The notes beneath the pieces were generated by a model. It saw only the letters and a list, made by a program, of their open reading frames with translations, was not told the origin of the DNA and made no database searches. Shown in pieces: positions 51,687 to 61,153 of a stretch of 64,000 nucleotides of DNA. This DNA is from a bacterium YEK0313. Its GTDB lineage: Bacteria; Pseudomonadota; Alphaproteobacteria; Rhizobiales; Phreatobacteraceae. The stretch spans positions 5,050,615 to 5,114,614 of the forward strand of contig CCMO02000001.1 of assembly GCA_000751295.2 (NCBI GenBank), written 5' to 3'. The position numbers and the translations under genes are program-made. The first letter of the stretch is position 1. Every line of letters starts with the position of its first letter.

Positions 51687-52280
51687 TCAACGCAAGCGGC
51701 CGAGAGCCGTCTCGACCTTGGCGAGAAAGCGCCGGCGATCCTCGTCCGAGGCATTGTCCATGCGATGCAGGGCAAGCCAGAGCGTTTTCGCCCGCGGATG
51801 CACCAGCGGCTTCAGCCCGCGCATGAGGGTCCGCCGGCCCGGCTCCGACATGACGAGGCGCCACCACCACCAGGGCGCCCCGAGCGTCGAGACCGCGCCG
51901 ATGAAGCGGATCTGGGTGAGGACCCGGCCGATCGGCTTGCGGCCCTGCGGCATGCCGAAGGTCGCATGCGGCACCCAGACCCGATCGAGCCAGCCCTTGA
52001 GCATGGCCGGCAGGCCATACCACCAGGTGGGATAGACGAAGAGCAGCGCCTCGCACCAGCGCAGCGCCGCGAGGTGATCGGCAACCGGCTGCTCATTGAC
52101 GCCAGCGGTATGATAGCCGCGCCGCTCCTCGGCACTCATGACCGGGTCGAAGCCCATGCCGTAGAGATCGAGGACCCGCGTTTCGTGGCCGCCGCGGGCG
52201 AGCGCGGCCAGCGCCGTGTCGCGCAGAGCCGCGCCAAAGCTCTCCGGACATGGATGGCAATAGACGATGAGGAAACGCAT
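51687..52280 (-). CDS. NAD(P)H-dependent flavodoxin-fold oxidoreductase (DT-diaphorase-like)
   Basis: 197 residues from the ATG at 52280, which has CTGGAGG close by; an upstream start at 52328 is less likely. Flavodoxin-like fold: MRFLIVYCHPCPESFGAALR, FVYPTWWYGLPAMLKGWLDRVW (FMN/FAD loop), then GAVSTLGAPWWWWRLV. It matches the modulator-of-drug-activity / NQO1-like group that reduces quinones by two electrons. Three consecutive Trp plus one more make an unusual aromatic patch. Convergent with the LysR gene. Confidence 0.83.
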   Translation of the reverse strand: MRFLIVYCHPCPESFGAALRDTALAALARGGHETRVLDLYGMGFDPVMSAEERRGYHTAGVNEQPVADHLAALRWCEALLFVYPTWWYGLPAMLKGWLDRVWVPHATFGMPQGRKPIGRVLTQIRFIGAVSTLGAPWWWWRLVMSEPGRRTLMRGLKPLVHPRAKTLWLALHRMDNASDEDRRRFLAKVETALGRLR

Positions 52281-52470
52281 ATCCTCCAGACTCCCGCGTC
52301 GGCGGTCGAAACATCCTGCGGAAGACATCCCGAACGATAAACTAAACTATTGAGCCGCCTATCGAATTGTCAAAAAATTTCGCTGTGGCTCACCGGCTAA
52401 GTTTAACCCTTGCTTCAACTCGCTCGCCGAGTTTGCCGGTGCTTTCCACAAGGCCGTCGCAGACCCTGTC

Positions 52471-54447
52471 ATGCCGCAGTTCCCCACCCTTTCGGTTCGC
52501 TCCCGCATCCTCGTCCTCGCCGTCATTCCGATCGCCGGACTGATCGGGCTCACTGGCCTGTCCTGGTGGTCGGCCCAGCGCACCGGCGCCGCCATCACGG
52601 AGCTCACGGCCGCCAACGACCTCGTGCGCCGCGCCTACGACCTGCGCGGGGCGGTGCGCGCTATGGGCTCGACCATCGATCTCGCGGTGACGACGGAGGC
52701 CGAGACGGCCGCGGTCTTCGATGCGCTCAAGGCGAAGGCCGACCGCGAGGCCGCGGCCATCGCCGCTTCGCCGCTGGCAGGCATTTTCGCCGCCGATACG
52801 CTGAAGGCGGGCCTCGCCGCGCCAGGCATGGTCGCCGACATCCACGCCCGGCTCGGCGCGGTCCAGGACAGGATGGGGCGCGATCCGCAGACCGGCCTCA
52901 ACGGCGAATTGCGGCGCGCCATCCACGGCGTCGAAAGCACGCTGCAGCAGCTCGCCTCGGTCTGCTGCGCCGACACCCGCAATTTCCAGATCGCCATGCT
53001 GCGGCTGCGGCGCACCGAAAAGGACTTCATGCTGCGGCTGAACGCCGAGGAGATCGAGCGCTTCCGCAAGGGCGTTGCGGAGTTCGAGGCGCTGCTCGCC
53101 GACAACGAGCTGCCGGCACCGGCCCAGGCGCGGATGAAGGATATGCTGACGGGTTATGTCCGCGGCTTTCATGCCTGGGCCGAGACGGTACAGGAGCGCG
53201 CCCGGCTCCATGCCGAAGCCGGGCGCACGGTGTCGGCGGCGACCGCCGGCATCGAGGCGCTGATCGAACGCGCCGGCGCGAAACAGGGCGAGGCCCAGCA
53301 GCGGATCGAGGCGACCGCCGCGACCGCGCTTTTCGCGACCGTCGGCGCCAGCATTGCCGTCACCCTGCTGCTCGCCGCTCTCGCGCTGATCTTCGGCACC
53401 GGCCTCATCCGGGCGATCCGCGCGCTCACCGCCACCATGTCGCGTCTTGCCGGCGGCGAGACCGCCGTCGACGTCCCCGAGGCGGGCCGCCGCGACGAGC
53501 TCGGCGAGATGGGCCGCGCCGTCATGGTGTTCCGCGACGGCGCCGTCGAACGCCTGCGCCTGGAAGCCGCGCGCGATGAAGACGCCGTGCGGGCCGCGCG
53601 CCAGGCGCGGGTCGACGACCTGTTCCAGCGTTTCCGCGCCGAAATGGCCGAGGTCGTCACCGTCCTGGGCAGCAACACCCGGCAGATGGAGACCACGGCC
53701 CGCTCGCTGAACGCCATCGCCCATGAAGCCGGCGACCGCTCGGCTTCGGCCGCCGCGGCCTCGGAGGCGACGTCGGGCAATGTCGAGACGGTCGCCGCCG
53801 CCGCCGAGGAGCTCGCCGCCTCGATCCGAGGCGTTGCGAGCCAGGTGACCAAGGCCCAGGCGATCGTCGGCGAGGCCGGCGCGATCGCCAGCCGCACCAA
53901 TGACGAGGTCAACCGGCTGACGGAGGCCGCCGGCCGGATCGGCGACGTGGTGGCGCTGATCCGCGCCATCGCGGCGCAGACCAACCTTCTGGCCCTCAAT
54001 GCGACGATCGAGGCCGCGCGCGCCGGCTCGGCCGGCAAGGGCTTCGCCGTGGTCGCGGCGGAGGTGAAGAGCCTTGCCAGCCAGACCGCCCGCGCCACCG
54101 ACGACATCGCCGCGCAGATCGCCGGCATCCAGGCCTCGACCGTCGGCGCGGTGGCCGCGATCAAGGCGATCACCGGTACGATGGGCGAGATCACCGCGGT
54201 GACGGCGACCGTCGCCACCGCCATCACCGAACAGGACGCTGCGACCGCCGAGATCGCCCGCACCATCCAGCGCGCGGCCACCGGCACCCAGGCCTTGTCG
54301 CGCAACGTCGCCGATGTGAAGGGCGTGATCGCCGAAACCTCCGCCCAGTCGACCCATGTGCTGAGCGCCTCCGACGCGCTGAGCCGCGCCGGCGAGCGCC
54401 TGTCGCGCTCGGTCGACGGCTTCCTCAACGAGGTGGCCGCAGCCTGA
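52471..54447 (+). CDS. Methyl-accepting chemotaxis protein
   Basis: 658 residues. Membrane span 1 at about 11-33, a helical periplasmic sensor of about 250 residues containing RRTEKDFMLRLN (resembling HBM or four-helix sensors), span 2 at about 284-311, HAMP to about 365, then a cytoplasmic signalling region whose hairpin tip (IAAQTNLLALNATIEAARAG) lies at about 499-518. It signals to CheA/CheW, which are not in the window. It ends NEVAAA without the CheR-binding pentapeptide. Ligand unknown. Confidence 0.93.
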   Translation: MPQFPTLSVRSRILVLAVIPIAGLIGLTGLSWWSAQRTGAAITELTAANDLVRRAYDLRGAVRAMGSTIDLAVTTEAETAAVFDALKAKADREAAAIAASPLAGIFAADTLKAGLAAPGMVADIHARLGAVQDRMGRDPQTGLNGELRRAIHGVESTLQQLASVCCADTRNFQIAMLRLRRTEKDFMLRLNAEEIERFRKGVAEFEALLADNELPAPAQARMKDMLTGYVRGFHAWAETVQERARLHAEAGRTVSAATAGIEALIERAGAKQGEAQQRIEATAATALFATVGASIAVTLLLAALALIFGTGLIRAIRALTATMSRLAGGETAVDVPEAGRRDELGEMGRAVMVFRDGAVERLRLEAARDEDAVRAARQARVDDLFQRFRAEMAEVVTVLGSNTRQMETTARSLNAIAHEAGDRSASAAAASEATSGNVETVAAAAEELAASIRGVASQVTKAQAIVGEAGAIASRTNDEVNRLTEAAGRIGDVVALIRAIAAQTNLLALNATIEAARAGSAGKGFAVVAAEVKSLASQTARATDDIAAQIAGIQASTVGAVAAIKAITGTMGEITAVTATVATAITEQDAATAEIARTIQRAATGTQALSRNVADVKGVIAETSAQSTHVLSASDALSRAGERLSRSVDGFLNEVAAA

Positions 54448-54517
54448 ACGGCCTCCGGCGACGGGAACGGCAAGGAGGCGGATGCGCTCATCGCCCGACA
54501 ATGCTAAAGGCGGGCCC

Positions 54518-56332
54518 ATGGCTCCTCCCCTTTTGCAATTGCAGGACATCCGCCTGACCTTCGGCGGCACGCCGCTTCTGGTCAGCGCCGCCCTGTCCGT
54601 CGAGGCCGGCGACCGGCTGGCGCTGGTCGGCCGCAACGGTTCCGGCAAGTCGACGCTCCTGAAGATCGCCGCCGGCCTTGTCGAGGCCGACGGCGGCAGC
54701 CGTTTCGCCCAGCCGAGCGCGACGATCCGCTACCTGCCGCAGGAACCCGACCTCTCGGGCGCCGCCACGACGCTGGCCTATGTCGAGGCGGGCCTTGGCC
54801 CGGGCGACGACCCCTATCGGGCGCGCTACCTCCTGAACGAGCTCGGCCTGACCGGCGAGGAGGCGACGACAGCCCTGTCGGGCGGCGAAGCCAAGCGGGC
54901 CGCGCTCGCGCGCGCGCTGGCCCCCTCGCCCGACATCCTGATCCTGGACGAGCCGACCAACCATCTGGACCTGCCGGCCATCGAATGGCTGGAACGGGCG
55001 ATCGGCGCGACCAGCTCGGCGGTGGTGATGATCAGCCACGACCGCCGCTTCCTGGAAAACCTGTCGCGCGCCACCGTCTGGCTCGACCGCGGCGTGACCC
55101 GCCGGCTCGACAAGGGTTTTGCCCATTTCGAGGCCTGGCGCGACGAGGTGCTGGAACAGGAGGAAAAGGACCAGCACAAGCTGGACCGGCAGATCGCCCG
55201 CGAGGAGCACTGGCTGCGCTACGGCGTCTCGGCCCGGCGCAAGCGCAATGTCCGCCGGCTCGGCCAGCTGCAGAGCCTGCGCAAGGACTTTCGCGAGCAC
55301 CGCAAGGCCGTCGGCAACGTCTCCATGACCATTTCGGAGGCCGAGCTGTCGGGCAAGCGCGTGGTCGAGGCCCATGGCATTGCCAAGGCCTACGGCCCAC
55401 GCCGCATCGTCGACGACCTCACCATCCGCATCCTGCGCGGCGACCGGCTGGGCATTGTCGGCCCGAACGGCGCGGGCAAGACGACACTGGTCGGCCTCCT
55501 CACCGGCACGCTCGAGCCGGATGCCGGCAGCATCAAGCTCGGCACCAACCTTGCGATGGTCACGCTCGACCAGAAGCGTGAGGCCCTCGACCCGACGACG
55601 CCGCTGATGGACGCCCTGACGCTCGGCCGCGGCGACTATGTCACCGTCAATGGCGAGAACCGCCACGTCATCGGCTACATGAAGGACTTCCTGTTCACGC
55701 CCGAACAGAAGGGCACGCCGGTGGGCGTGCTCTCCGGCGGCGAGCGCGGCCGGCTCCTGCTGGCGCGCGCCCTGGCAAGCCCCGCCAACCTGCTGGTCCT
55801 GGACGAACCGACCAACGACCTCGACCTGGAAACCCTCGACCTGCTGCAGGAGATGCTCACCGACTTTCCGGGCACGGTGATCCTGGTCTCGCACGACCGC
55901 GATTTCCTCGACCGGATCTGCACCTCGGTGCTGGTCAGCGAGGGCGACGGCCGCTGGGTCGAATATGCCGGCGGCTATTCCGACATGGTCGCCCAGCGCG
56001 GCGCGGGCATTGCCGCGCGCGGCCTGGACAAACCCGCGAAACGGGCGGCCGACGGCGCGACGCCGCGCACCGAGGCGGTGCGCGAGGCGCCGAAGCGCAA
56101 GCTGTCCTTCCGCGAGAAGCACGATCTCGACGCGCTGCCCGCACGCATGGAAGCGCTCGGCCGCGACATTGCCAAGCTGCAGGTGATCCTGGCCGACCAC
56201 GGGCTCTACAGCCGCGACCGGGCGGCCTTCGACAAGGCGTCCGCCGCGCTCGCCAAGGCCGAGGCCGAGCTCAGCGCGGCCGAGGAGCGCTGGCTGGAGC
56301 TCGAACTCCTGAAGGAAAGCCTGGAGGGCTGA
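54518..56332 (+). CDS. ABC-F family ATPase (Uup-like)
   Basis: 604 residues from the ATG at 54518. Two ABC domains without membrane part: Walker A GRNGSGKST (about 38-46) with signature LSGGEAKRAALARAL near 120, and Walker A GPNGAGKTT (about 314-322) with signature LSGGERGRLLLARAL near 404. The linker (EEKDQHKLDRQIAREEHWLR) is the ABC-F P-site motif, and the C-terminus is a coiled coil (KASAALAKAEAELSAAEERW) as in Uup. ABC-F proteins bind the ribosome; Uup is also linked to DNA-repair intermediates. Highly structured DNA follows the stop. Confidence 0.92.
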   Translation: MAPPLLQLQDIRLTFGGTPLLVSAALSVEAGDRLALVGRNGSGKSTLLKIAAGLVEADGGSRFAQPSATIRYLPQEPDLSGAATTLAYVEAGLGPGDDPYRARYLLNELGLTGEEATTALSGGEAKRAALARALAPSPDILILDEPTNHLDLPAIEWLERAIGATSSAVVMISHDRRFLENLSRATVWLDRGVTRRLDKGFAHFEAWRDEVLEQEEKDQHKLDRQIAREEHWLRYGVSARRKRNVRRLGQLQSLRKDFREHRKAVGNVSMTISEAELSGKRVVEAHGIAKAYGPRRIVDDLTIRILRGDRLGIVGPNGAGKTTLVGLLTGTLEPDAGSIKLGTNLAMVTLDQKREALDPTTPLMDALTLGRGDYVTVNGENRHVIGYMKDFLFTPEQKGTPVGVLSGGERGRLLLARALASPANLLVLDEPTNDLDLETLDLLQEMLTDFPGTVILVSHDRDFLDRICTSVLVSEGDGRWVEYAGGYSDMVAQRGAGIAARGLDKPAKRAADGATPRTEAVREAPKRKLSFREKHDLDALPARMEALGRDIAKLQVILADHGLYSRDRAAFDKASAALAKAEAELSAAEERWLELELLKESLEG

Positions 56333-56336
56333 CCCT

Positions 56337-56433
56337 CCCCGCCGGCCAGGCGGGGCGGAGCCGGCTTGAAGCCGGCTGACGAACTTGCGATGTTCGCTCC
56401 AGCAGGGGTTTGATGGCGGGCCGGGGGGCCCGC
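56337..56433 (+). repeat. Cluster of four stem-loops after the ABC-F gene
   Basis: CCCCGCC/GGCGGGG (56337-56343 with 56349-56355), the palindromic AGCCGGCT pair (56359-56366 and 56370-56377), CGAAC/GTTCG near 56380-56396 and GCGGGCC/GGCCCGC (56416-56422 with 56427-56433). The first may act as a weak terminator, though no T-tract follows. Such clusters resemble dispersed intergenic repeats, but no second copy is visible in the window. Confidence 0.45.
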
Positions 56434-56466
56434 GCGGGTCGGAGCCGCCGCCTGCGGGGGGCGCGA

Positions 56467-57420
56467 ATGGACGTCGCACATGCGGCCGGCGCGGGATCCG
56501 GCGTCGCCACTTCCGGTATCGACAGCGTTCTCATCGCCATCGACCCGACCGGCCAGCTGGTTCTGAACGGCATCCTGGCGCTGATCATGTTCGGCGTCGC
56601 GCTGGAGCTCAGGCTGAGGGATTTCGTCGACGTCTTCTCGCGGCCGCTCGCGCCGATCACCGGCCTCGTCGCCCAGACCCTGGTCCTGCCGGCCGTGACC
56701 TATGCCATCACGATGATCCTGAAGCCCCAGCCGAGCGTCGCGCTCGGCATGATCGTCGTCGCGGCCTGCCCGGGCGGCAACATCTCCAACCTGATGACCC
56801 ATCTCGCCCGCGGCAACACCGCGCTGTCGATCTCGATGACCGGCATTTCCAACATGCTGGCGGTCGTGACGACGCCGCTCAACATCCTGATCTGGGCGAG
56901 CCTCAACCCCTCGACCGCCGCGCTGCTGCGCCAGGTCAGCATCGAGCCCGCCGGCTTTCTGGGCACGACCGCCCTGCTCATCGGCGTGCCGCTGATCGCC
57001 GGCATGATCACCGTGCACCGCTGGCCCCGGCTGGCCGAACGGCTGCGCCGGCCGTTCCAGATCGCGTCCTTCGTCTTCCTCGTCGGTTTCATCGTTGCGG
57101 CGAGCGTCGCCAACGGCCGTTATTTCCTCACCTTCATCAGCGACATCATTCCCCTGGTGATTCTGCACAACACCATCGCGGTCGGCATCGGCTGGCTGTC
57201 GGCGCGCCTGTGGCGCCTCAGCGACTACGATACCCGCGCGATGGCCATCGAGGTGAGCATGCACAATTCCGGCCTGGGCCTTGCCCTGATTCTCAACCAG
57301 TTCGACGCCCTGGGCGGTGCCGCCCTGATCGCCGCCGGCTGGGGGGTCTGGCACATCGTTTCCGGCTGGGCCCTCGCCGCCTTCTGGACCCGCCGCGACC
57401 GCAGGGCGGCGGCGGAATGA
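56467..57420 (+). CDS. Bile acid:sodium symporter (BASS)-family transporter
   Basis: 317 residues from the ATG at 56467; ATG 56413 and TTG 56410 lie upstream in the structured region. About nine to ten membrane helices with BASS/SBF features: LNGILALIMFGVALELRLRD, AACPGGNISNLMTHLARGN (crossover motif with small polar residues) and EVSMHNSGLGLALILNQF near the end. The family imports organic anions such as bile acids, pyruvate or pantoate precursors with sodium. It overlaps the SDR gene by ATGA. Substrate unknown, but the two following enzymes suggest a compound that is then oxidised. Confidence 0.87.
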   Translation: MDVAHAAGAGSGVATSGIDSVLIAIDPTGQLVLNGILALIMFGVALELRLRDFVDVFSRPLAPITGLVAQTLVLPAVTYAITMILKPQPSVALGMIVVAACPGGNISNLMTHLARGNTALSISMTGISNMLAVVTTPLNILIWASLNPSTAALLRQVSIEPAGFLGTTALLIGVPLIAGMITVHRWPRLAERLRRPFQIASFVFLVGFIVAASVANGRYFLTFISDIIPLVILHNTIAVGIGWLSARLWRLSDYDTRAMAIEVSMHNSGLGLALILNQFDALGGAALIAAGWGVWHIVSGWALAAFWTRRDRRAAAE

Positions 57421-58358
57421 ACACCGGCATCCTGGTCACGGGCGCGGCCGGCTTCATCGGCGCTGCCCTGGTGCGGCAGCTTGCCGGCGGCGGCGAACCG
57501 GTCGTCGGGCTCGACATCCGGGCGCCCGCCGCCCCGGTCCCCGGCATCCGCTACGAGCAGGCCGACATTCGCGATCCCGCGCTCGCCGACCGGATCGCCG
57601 CGGTCCGCCCGCGCGTCGTGGTGCATCTGGCATCGGTGGTCGCCGCCGGCGGCGATGCCGCGCGCGACCACGAGATCGACGTCGTCGGCACCGGTCATGT
57701 CGTGGCGGCATGCCTCGCCGCCGGCGCCCGCCGCCTGGTGGTGACCTCGAGCGGCGCTGCCTATGGCTATCATGCCGACAATGCCGTTCCGCTCACCGAG
57801 GACAGCCCGCTGCGCGGCAACGAGGATTTCCCCTATTCCCGGCACAAGCGGCAGGTCGAGGAACTGCTCGCCGCCGCGCGGTTGGCCCATCCGGACCTCG
57901 AACAGGTCGTGTTCCGCCCCTGCACCGTGCTGGGCCCTGGCGTCGCCAACCAGATCACCGCCATTTTCGAGCGGCCCGTGGTGATCGGCCTCGCCGGCAG
58001 CGCGACGCCCTTCAGCCTCGTCAGCGAGACCGATGTGGTGGCGGCCCTCGGCCGCGCCTGCGCGCCGGAAAGCCCGCCCGGCATCTACAACCTCGCCGGC
58101 GATGGCACGCTGACGCTTGCCGAGATCGCCAGGCGGATCGGCAAGCCCTACCTCGCCGTTCCCCCCGGGCTGATGCGCCTGGCGCTCGGGCTCGCGAACC
58201 GGCTCGGCCTGACGACGCTCGGCCCGGCGCAGGTCAATTTCCTGCAGTACCGGCCGGTGCTCGCCAATGACCGGCTGAAGACCCGGTTCGGCTACCGGCC
58301 GACCCTGTCGGCGGCCGAGACCTTCGATCGCTACTGGCAGGCGAGGGCCGCGGCATGA
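57417..58358 (+). CDS. Extended short-chain dehydrogenase / NAD-dependent epimerase
   Basis: 313 residues. Rossmann motif ILVTGAAGFIGAALVRQLAG at 5-24, the third strand acid in VVGLDIR, VVHLASVVAAGG, active-site Ser in LVVTSSGAAYGY and the Tyr-Lys pair in FPYSRHKRQVEE. The C-terminal part (PAQVNFLQYRPVLANDRLKT, FGYRP) matches SDR members acting as dehydrogenases or isomerases of 3-beta-hydroxysteroid or sugar type. ATGA overlaps on both sides couple it to the transporter and the monooxygenase. Confidence 0.87.
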   Translation: MNTGILVTGAAGFIGAALVRQLAGGGEPVVGLDIRAPAAPVPGIRYEQADIRDPALADRIAAVRPRVVVHLASVVAAGGDAARDHEIDVVGTGHVVAACLAAGARRLVVTSSGAAYGYHADNAVPLTEDSPLRGNEDFPYSRHKRQVEELLAAARLAHPDLEQVVFRPCTVLGPGVANQITAIFERPVVIGLAGSATPFSLVSETDVVAALGRACAPESPPGIYNLAGDGTLTLAEIARRIGKPYLAVPPGLMRLALGLANRLGLTTLGPAQVNFLQYRPVLANDRLKTRFGYRPTLSAAETFDRYWQARAAA

Positions 58359-59632
58359 CCTATCTCATCATCGGCGCCGGCCCGTCGGGACTTGCCACCG
58401 CGCGGGTGTTCAAGGAGACGGGACTGCCCTTCCAGGTGGTCGAACGCAATCTCGATGTCGGCGGCCAGTGGCTCTACGGCGCGCCGTCGAGCAGCATCTA
58501 TCAGACCACCCATCTCATTTCGTCCAAGACCACCACGGCCTTCGCCGACTATCCGATGCCGGCCGACTGGCCGGCCTATCCGCACCACACCCAGGTCTTC
58601 GACTATCTCAAGGCCTTCGCCGGCCATTTCGACCTCTACCCGTCGATCCGCTTCAACCGTGCCGTGACCCGGCTCGCCCAGGAGGACGGCCGCTGGCAGG
58701 CGACCTTCGACGACGGGGCGAGCGAGACCTATGCCGGCGTCGTGATCGCCAACGGCCACCTGAGCGATCCGGAACTGCCGGCCGTGCCCGGCACCTTCAC
58801 CGGCGACCTCATGCATGCCAAGACCTACAAGAGCCCCGACATCTTCGCCGACCGGCGCGTGCTGATCGTCGGCATGGGCAATACCGGCTGCGACCTGGCG
58901 GTGGATGCGGTGCACCGCGCGGCCAAGGTCCTGTGGTCGGTGCGCGGCGGCAATCATTTCACGCCGAAATTCCTCGGCGGCAAGCCGGCGGACGAGGCCA
59001 ATCACAAGGCCCGCTTCGTCCTGCCGCGGCGGCTCCGCTCGATCGTCCACGAAGCCGTGCTCGGTTTCGTCGTCGGCCCGCCGGAACGCTACGGCCTGCC
59101 GCGCCCGGCGCATCGGCTCTACGACCGCACGCCGATCGTCAACACGCTGGTGCTGCAGCATCTCGGCCAGGGCGACATCGGCCTGAGGCCGCCGCTCGCC
59201 CGGCTCGACGACGATCGCGTCATCTTCACCGACGGCCGCGCCGACGAGGTCGATCTCGTGCTGTTCGCGACCGGCTACCGGATCACCTTCCCGTTCCTCG
59301 ACGAGGCCGCGCTGAAGAGCGAGCTGAACTGGCAGGCACCCGCCCCGCACCTCTATCTCAACATCTTCCCGCCGGCGGACAACAACCTCTTCGTCGTCGG
59401 CATGATCGAGGGGGGTGGCATCGGCTGGCCCGGGCGCGACCTGCAGGCACGGGCAGTGGCGAGCTATCTGACGGCGCGGCGCGACCGGCCGGTGCGGGCG
59501 GCAGCCTTCCGCCGCGAGATCGGCCGGCATTGCGCCGGGCCGCGGCCGGCCGATGCCGGTCCGCACGGCATCTTCATCGATTTCGTGGACTACAAGCGCG
59601 TTCTGGGCCGGGCGATCGAACGGCTGAGCTGA
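58355..59632 (+). CDS. Flavin-containing monooxygenase
   Basis: 425 residues. FAD site LIIGAGPSGLATARVFKETG (3-22), the FMO fingerprint FTGDLMHAKTYK (F-x-G-x3-H-x3-Y/K) and the NADPH site VLIVGMGNTGCDLAVDAV. LVLFATGYRITFPFLDE is the usual ATG-type motif late in the protein. FMOs oxygenate soft nitrogen or sulfur atoms, and some act as Baeyer-Villiger enzymes; the Tyr-Lys version of the fingerprint favours the classical FMO type. Last gene of the coupled BASS-SDR-FMO operon. Confidence 0.9.
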   Translation: MTYLIIGAGPSGLATARVFKETGLPFQVVERNLDVGGQWLYGAPSSSIYQTTHLISSKTTTAFADYPMPADWPAYPHHTQVFDYLKAFAGHFDLYPSIRFNRAVTRLAQEDGRWQATFDDGASETYAGVVIANGHLSDPELPAVPGTFTGDLMHAKTYKSPDIFADRRVLIVGMGNTGCDLAVDAVHRAAKVLWSVRGGNHFTPKFLGGKPADEANHKARFVLPRRLRSIVHEAVLGFVVGPPERYGLPRPAHRLYDRTPIVNTLVLQHLGQGDIGLRPPLARLDDDRVIFTDGRADEVDLVLFATGYRITFPFLDEAALKSELNWQAPAPHLYLNIFPPADNNLFVVGMIEGGGIGWPGRDLQARAVASYLTARRDRPVRAAAFRREIGRHCAGPRPADAGPHGIFIDFVDYKRVLGRAIERLS

Positions 59633-59709
59633 GGCCGGATCGAGTCCGGGCCGACGCCAACGGCATCGAGGCCGGCCGTGGTTCGAGGCTCGCGCTCCCG
59701 GGCGCGGGC

Positions 59710-60411
59710 CTATGCCGCCCCGGCGAAGCGCTCGTTGAAGGCATAGCCCGAGCCGCGCACGGTGCGAATCGGATCGGCTTCGCGGCCGCGCTTCACCGCC
59801 TTGCGCAGGCGGCCGATATGCACGTCCACCGTGCGCTCGTCGATATAGACGTCGCGGCCCCAGACACCGTCGAGCAGCTGCTCGCGGGTATAGACGCGGC
59901 CCGGCGACTGCATGAGGAATTCGAGCAGGCGGAATTCGGTCGGTCCGAGCGTGATCTCGCGGCCCGACCGGTGCACCCGGCGGGTCTCGCGGTCGAGCTC
60001 GATATCGCCCGACTTCAACAGGCTGGAGAGATGTTCCGGCTTGGCCCGGCGCAGCAGCGCGCGGATGCGCGCCAGCAGCTCGGGCACCGAGAACGGCTTG
60101 ACGACGTAGTCGTCGGCGCCGGTGGCAAGGCCGCGCACGCGTTCGCCCTCCTCGCCGCGGGCGGTGAGCATGATCACCGGCAGCCGCTCGGTCTCAGCGC
60201 GCAGCCGGATGCGCCGGCACAGCTCGATGCCCGACAGGCCCGGCAGCATCCAGTCGAGCAGCATCAGATCGGGCACCGCCTCACGCAGACGCACCTCCGC
60301 CTCGTCACCCCGCATCACGGTTTCGACGCGATAGCCTTCGGCTTCGAGATTGTAGCGGAGCAGGACGGTGATCGGTTCTTCGTCTTCGACCACCATGATG
60401 CGTGCGGTCAT
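59710..60411 (-). CDS. phoB: Phosphate regulon response regulator PhoB
   Basis: 233 residues. Receiver with acidic pair VVEDEE, phospho-acceptor Asp53 in LLDWMLPGLSG, LTARGEEGERVRGL and Lys in DYVVKPFS; winged-helix domain with LGPTEFRLLEFLM and VYTREQLLDGVWGRDVYIDERTVDVH-type recognition region. It activates Pho-box promoters when phosphate is low. It lies 19 bases after phoU, so both share a transcript. Confidence 0.96.
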   Translation of the reverse strand: MTARIMVVEDEEPITVLLRYNLEAEGYRVETVMRGDEAEVRLREAVPDLMLLDWMLPGLSGIELCRRIRLRAETERLPVIMLTARGEEGERVRGLATGADDYVVKPFSVPELLARIRALLRRAKPEHLSSLLKSGDIELDRETRRVHRSGREITLGPTEFRLLEFLMQSPGRVYTREQLLDGVWGRDVYIDERTVDVHIGRLRKAVKRGREADPIRTVRGSGYAFNERFAGAA

Positions 60412-60430
60412 GAGTTCAGTCCCTTGTTGA

Positions 60431-61138
60431 TCAGGAGCCGGCCGAAACGATCGACGTGGTGTCGAGCTTCGGCCGCTCCTCGGCGAGCGTCGTTCCGTTG
60501 ACCACGTAGTAGATCGTCTCGGCGATGTTGGTGGCGTGGTCGCCGATCCGCTCGAGGTTCTTGGCGCAGAACAGGAGATGGGTGCAGGCGCCGATATTGC
60601 GCGGATCCTCGAGCATGTAGGTCAAGAGCTCGCGAAACAGCGAATTGTAGAGCGCGTCGATATCGCCGTCCGACTTCCAGACCTCCAGCGCGGCCGCGAC
60701 GTCGCGCTGGGCGAAGGCGTCGAGCACCTCCTTGATGCGCTCCAGCGCGAGGCGGGCCATGGCGTCGAAGCCGCCGGTGACCTTCGGCAGCGGCAGCGAG
60801 CCATTGATGGCGATGACCCGCTTGGCGATGTTCTTGGCGAGGTCGGCGATCCGCTCGAGATCGGCCGCGATGCGCAGCGCGGCGACGATCTCGCGCAGGT
60901 CGATGGCCATCGGCTGGCGCTTGGCGATCACCAGGATGCCGGCCTCCTCGATCTCGCGCTGCATGGCATCGATCGCCGGATCGGCGGCGCGCACCGTCGA
61001 GGCCAGCGCCACGTCGCCGCGAATCAGGGCGTCGATGGCGCCGACGATCTGCTTTTCGGTCAGCCCGCCCATTTCGGCGACGCGCTGCGCCAAGCCCTTC
61101 AGCTCGTTCTCGAATGCGCTGACGATATGCTCGGTCAT
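60431..61138 (-). CDS. phoU: Phosphate signalling complex protein PhoU
   Basis: 235 residues, all-helical, two PhoU three-helix bundles: TEHIVSAFENELKGLAQRVA, DLREIVAALRIAADLERIAD (metal-binding E/D-rich) and FCAKNLERIGDHATNIAETI (second metal-binding motif). PhoU couples the PstSCAB transporter to PhoR, keeping the regulon off when phosphate is ample. The transporter genes are not next to it here. Its leader carries a Pho-box-like repeat and a strong hairpin. Confidence 0.96.
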   Translation of the reverse strand: MTEHIVSAFENELKGLAQRVAEMGGLTEKQIVGAIDALIRGDVALASTVRAADPAIDAMQREIEEAGILVIAKRQPMAIDLREIVAALRIAADLERIADLAKNIAKRVIAINGSLPLPKVTGGFDAMARLALERIKEVLDAFAQRDVAAALEVWKSDGDIDALYNSLFRELLTYMLEDPRNIGACTHLLFCAKNLERIGDHATNIAETIYYVVNGTTLAEERPKLDTTSIVSAGS

Positions 61139-61153
61139 GCAGGTCTCCTGGGC

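Noticed and set aside
54488..56479. Minus-strand open frame of 663 codons
   Set aside because: Antisense to the ABC-F gene; no domain, low-complexity composition.
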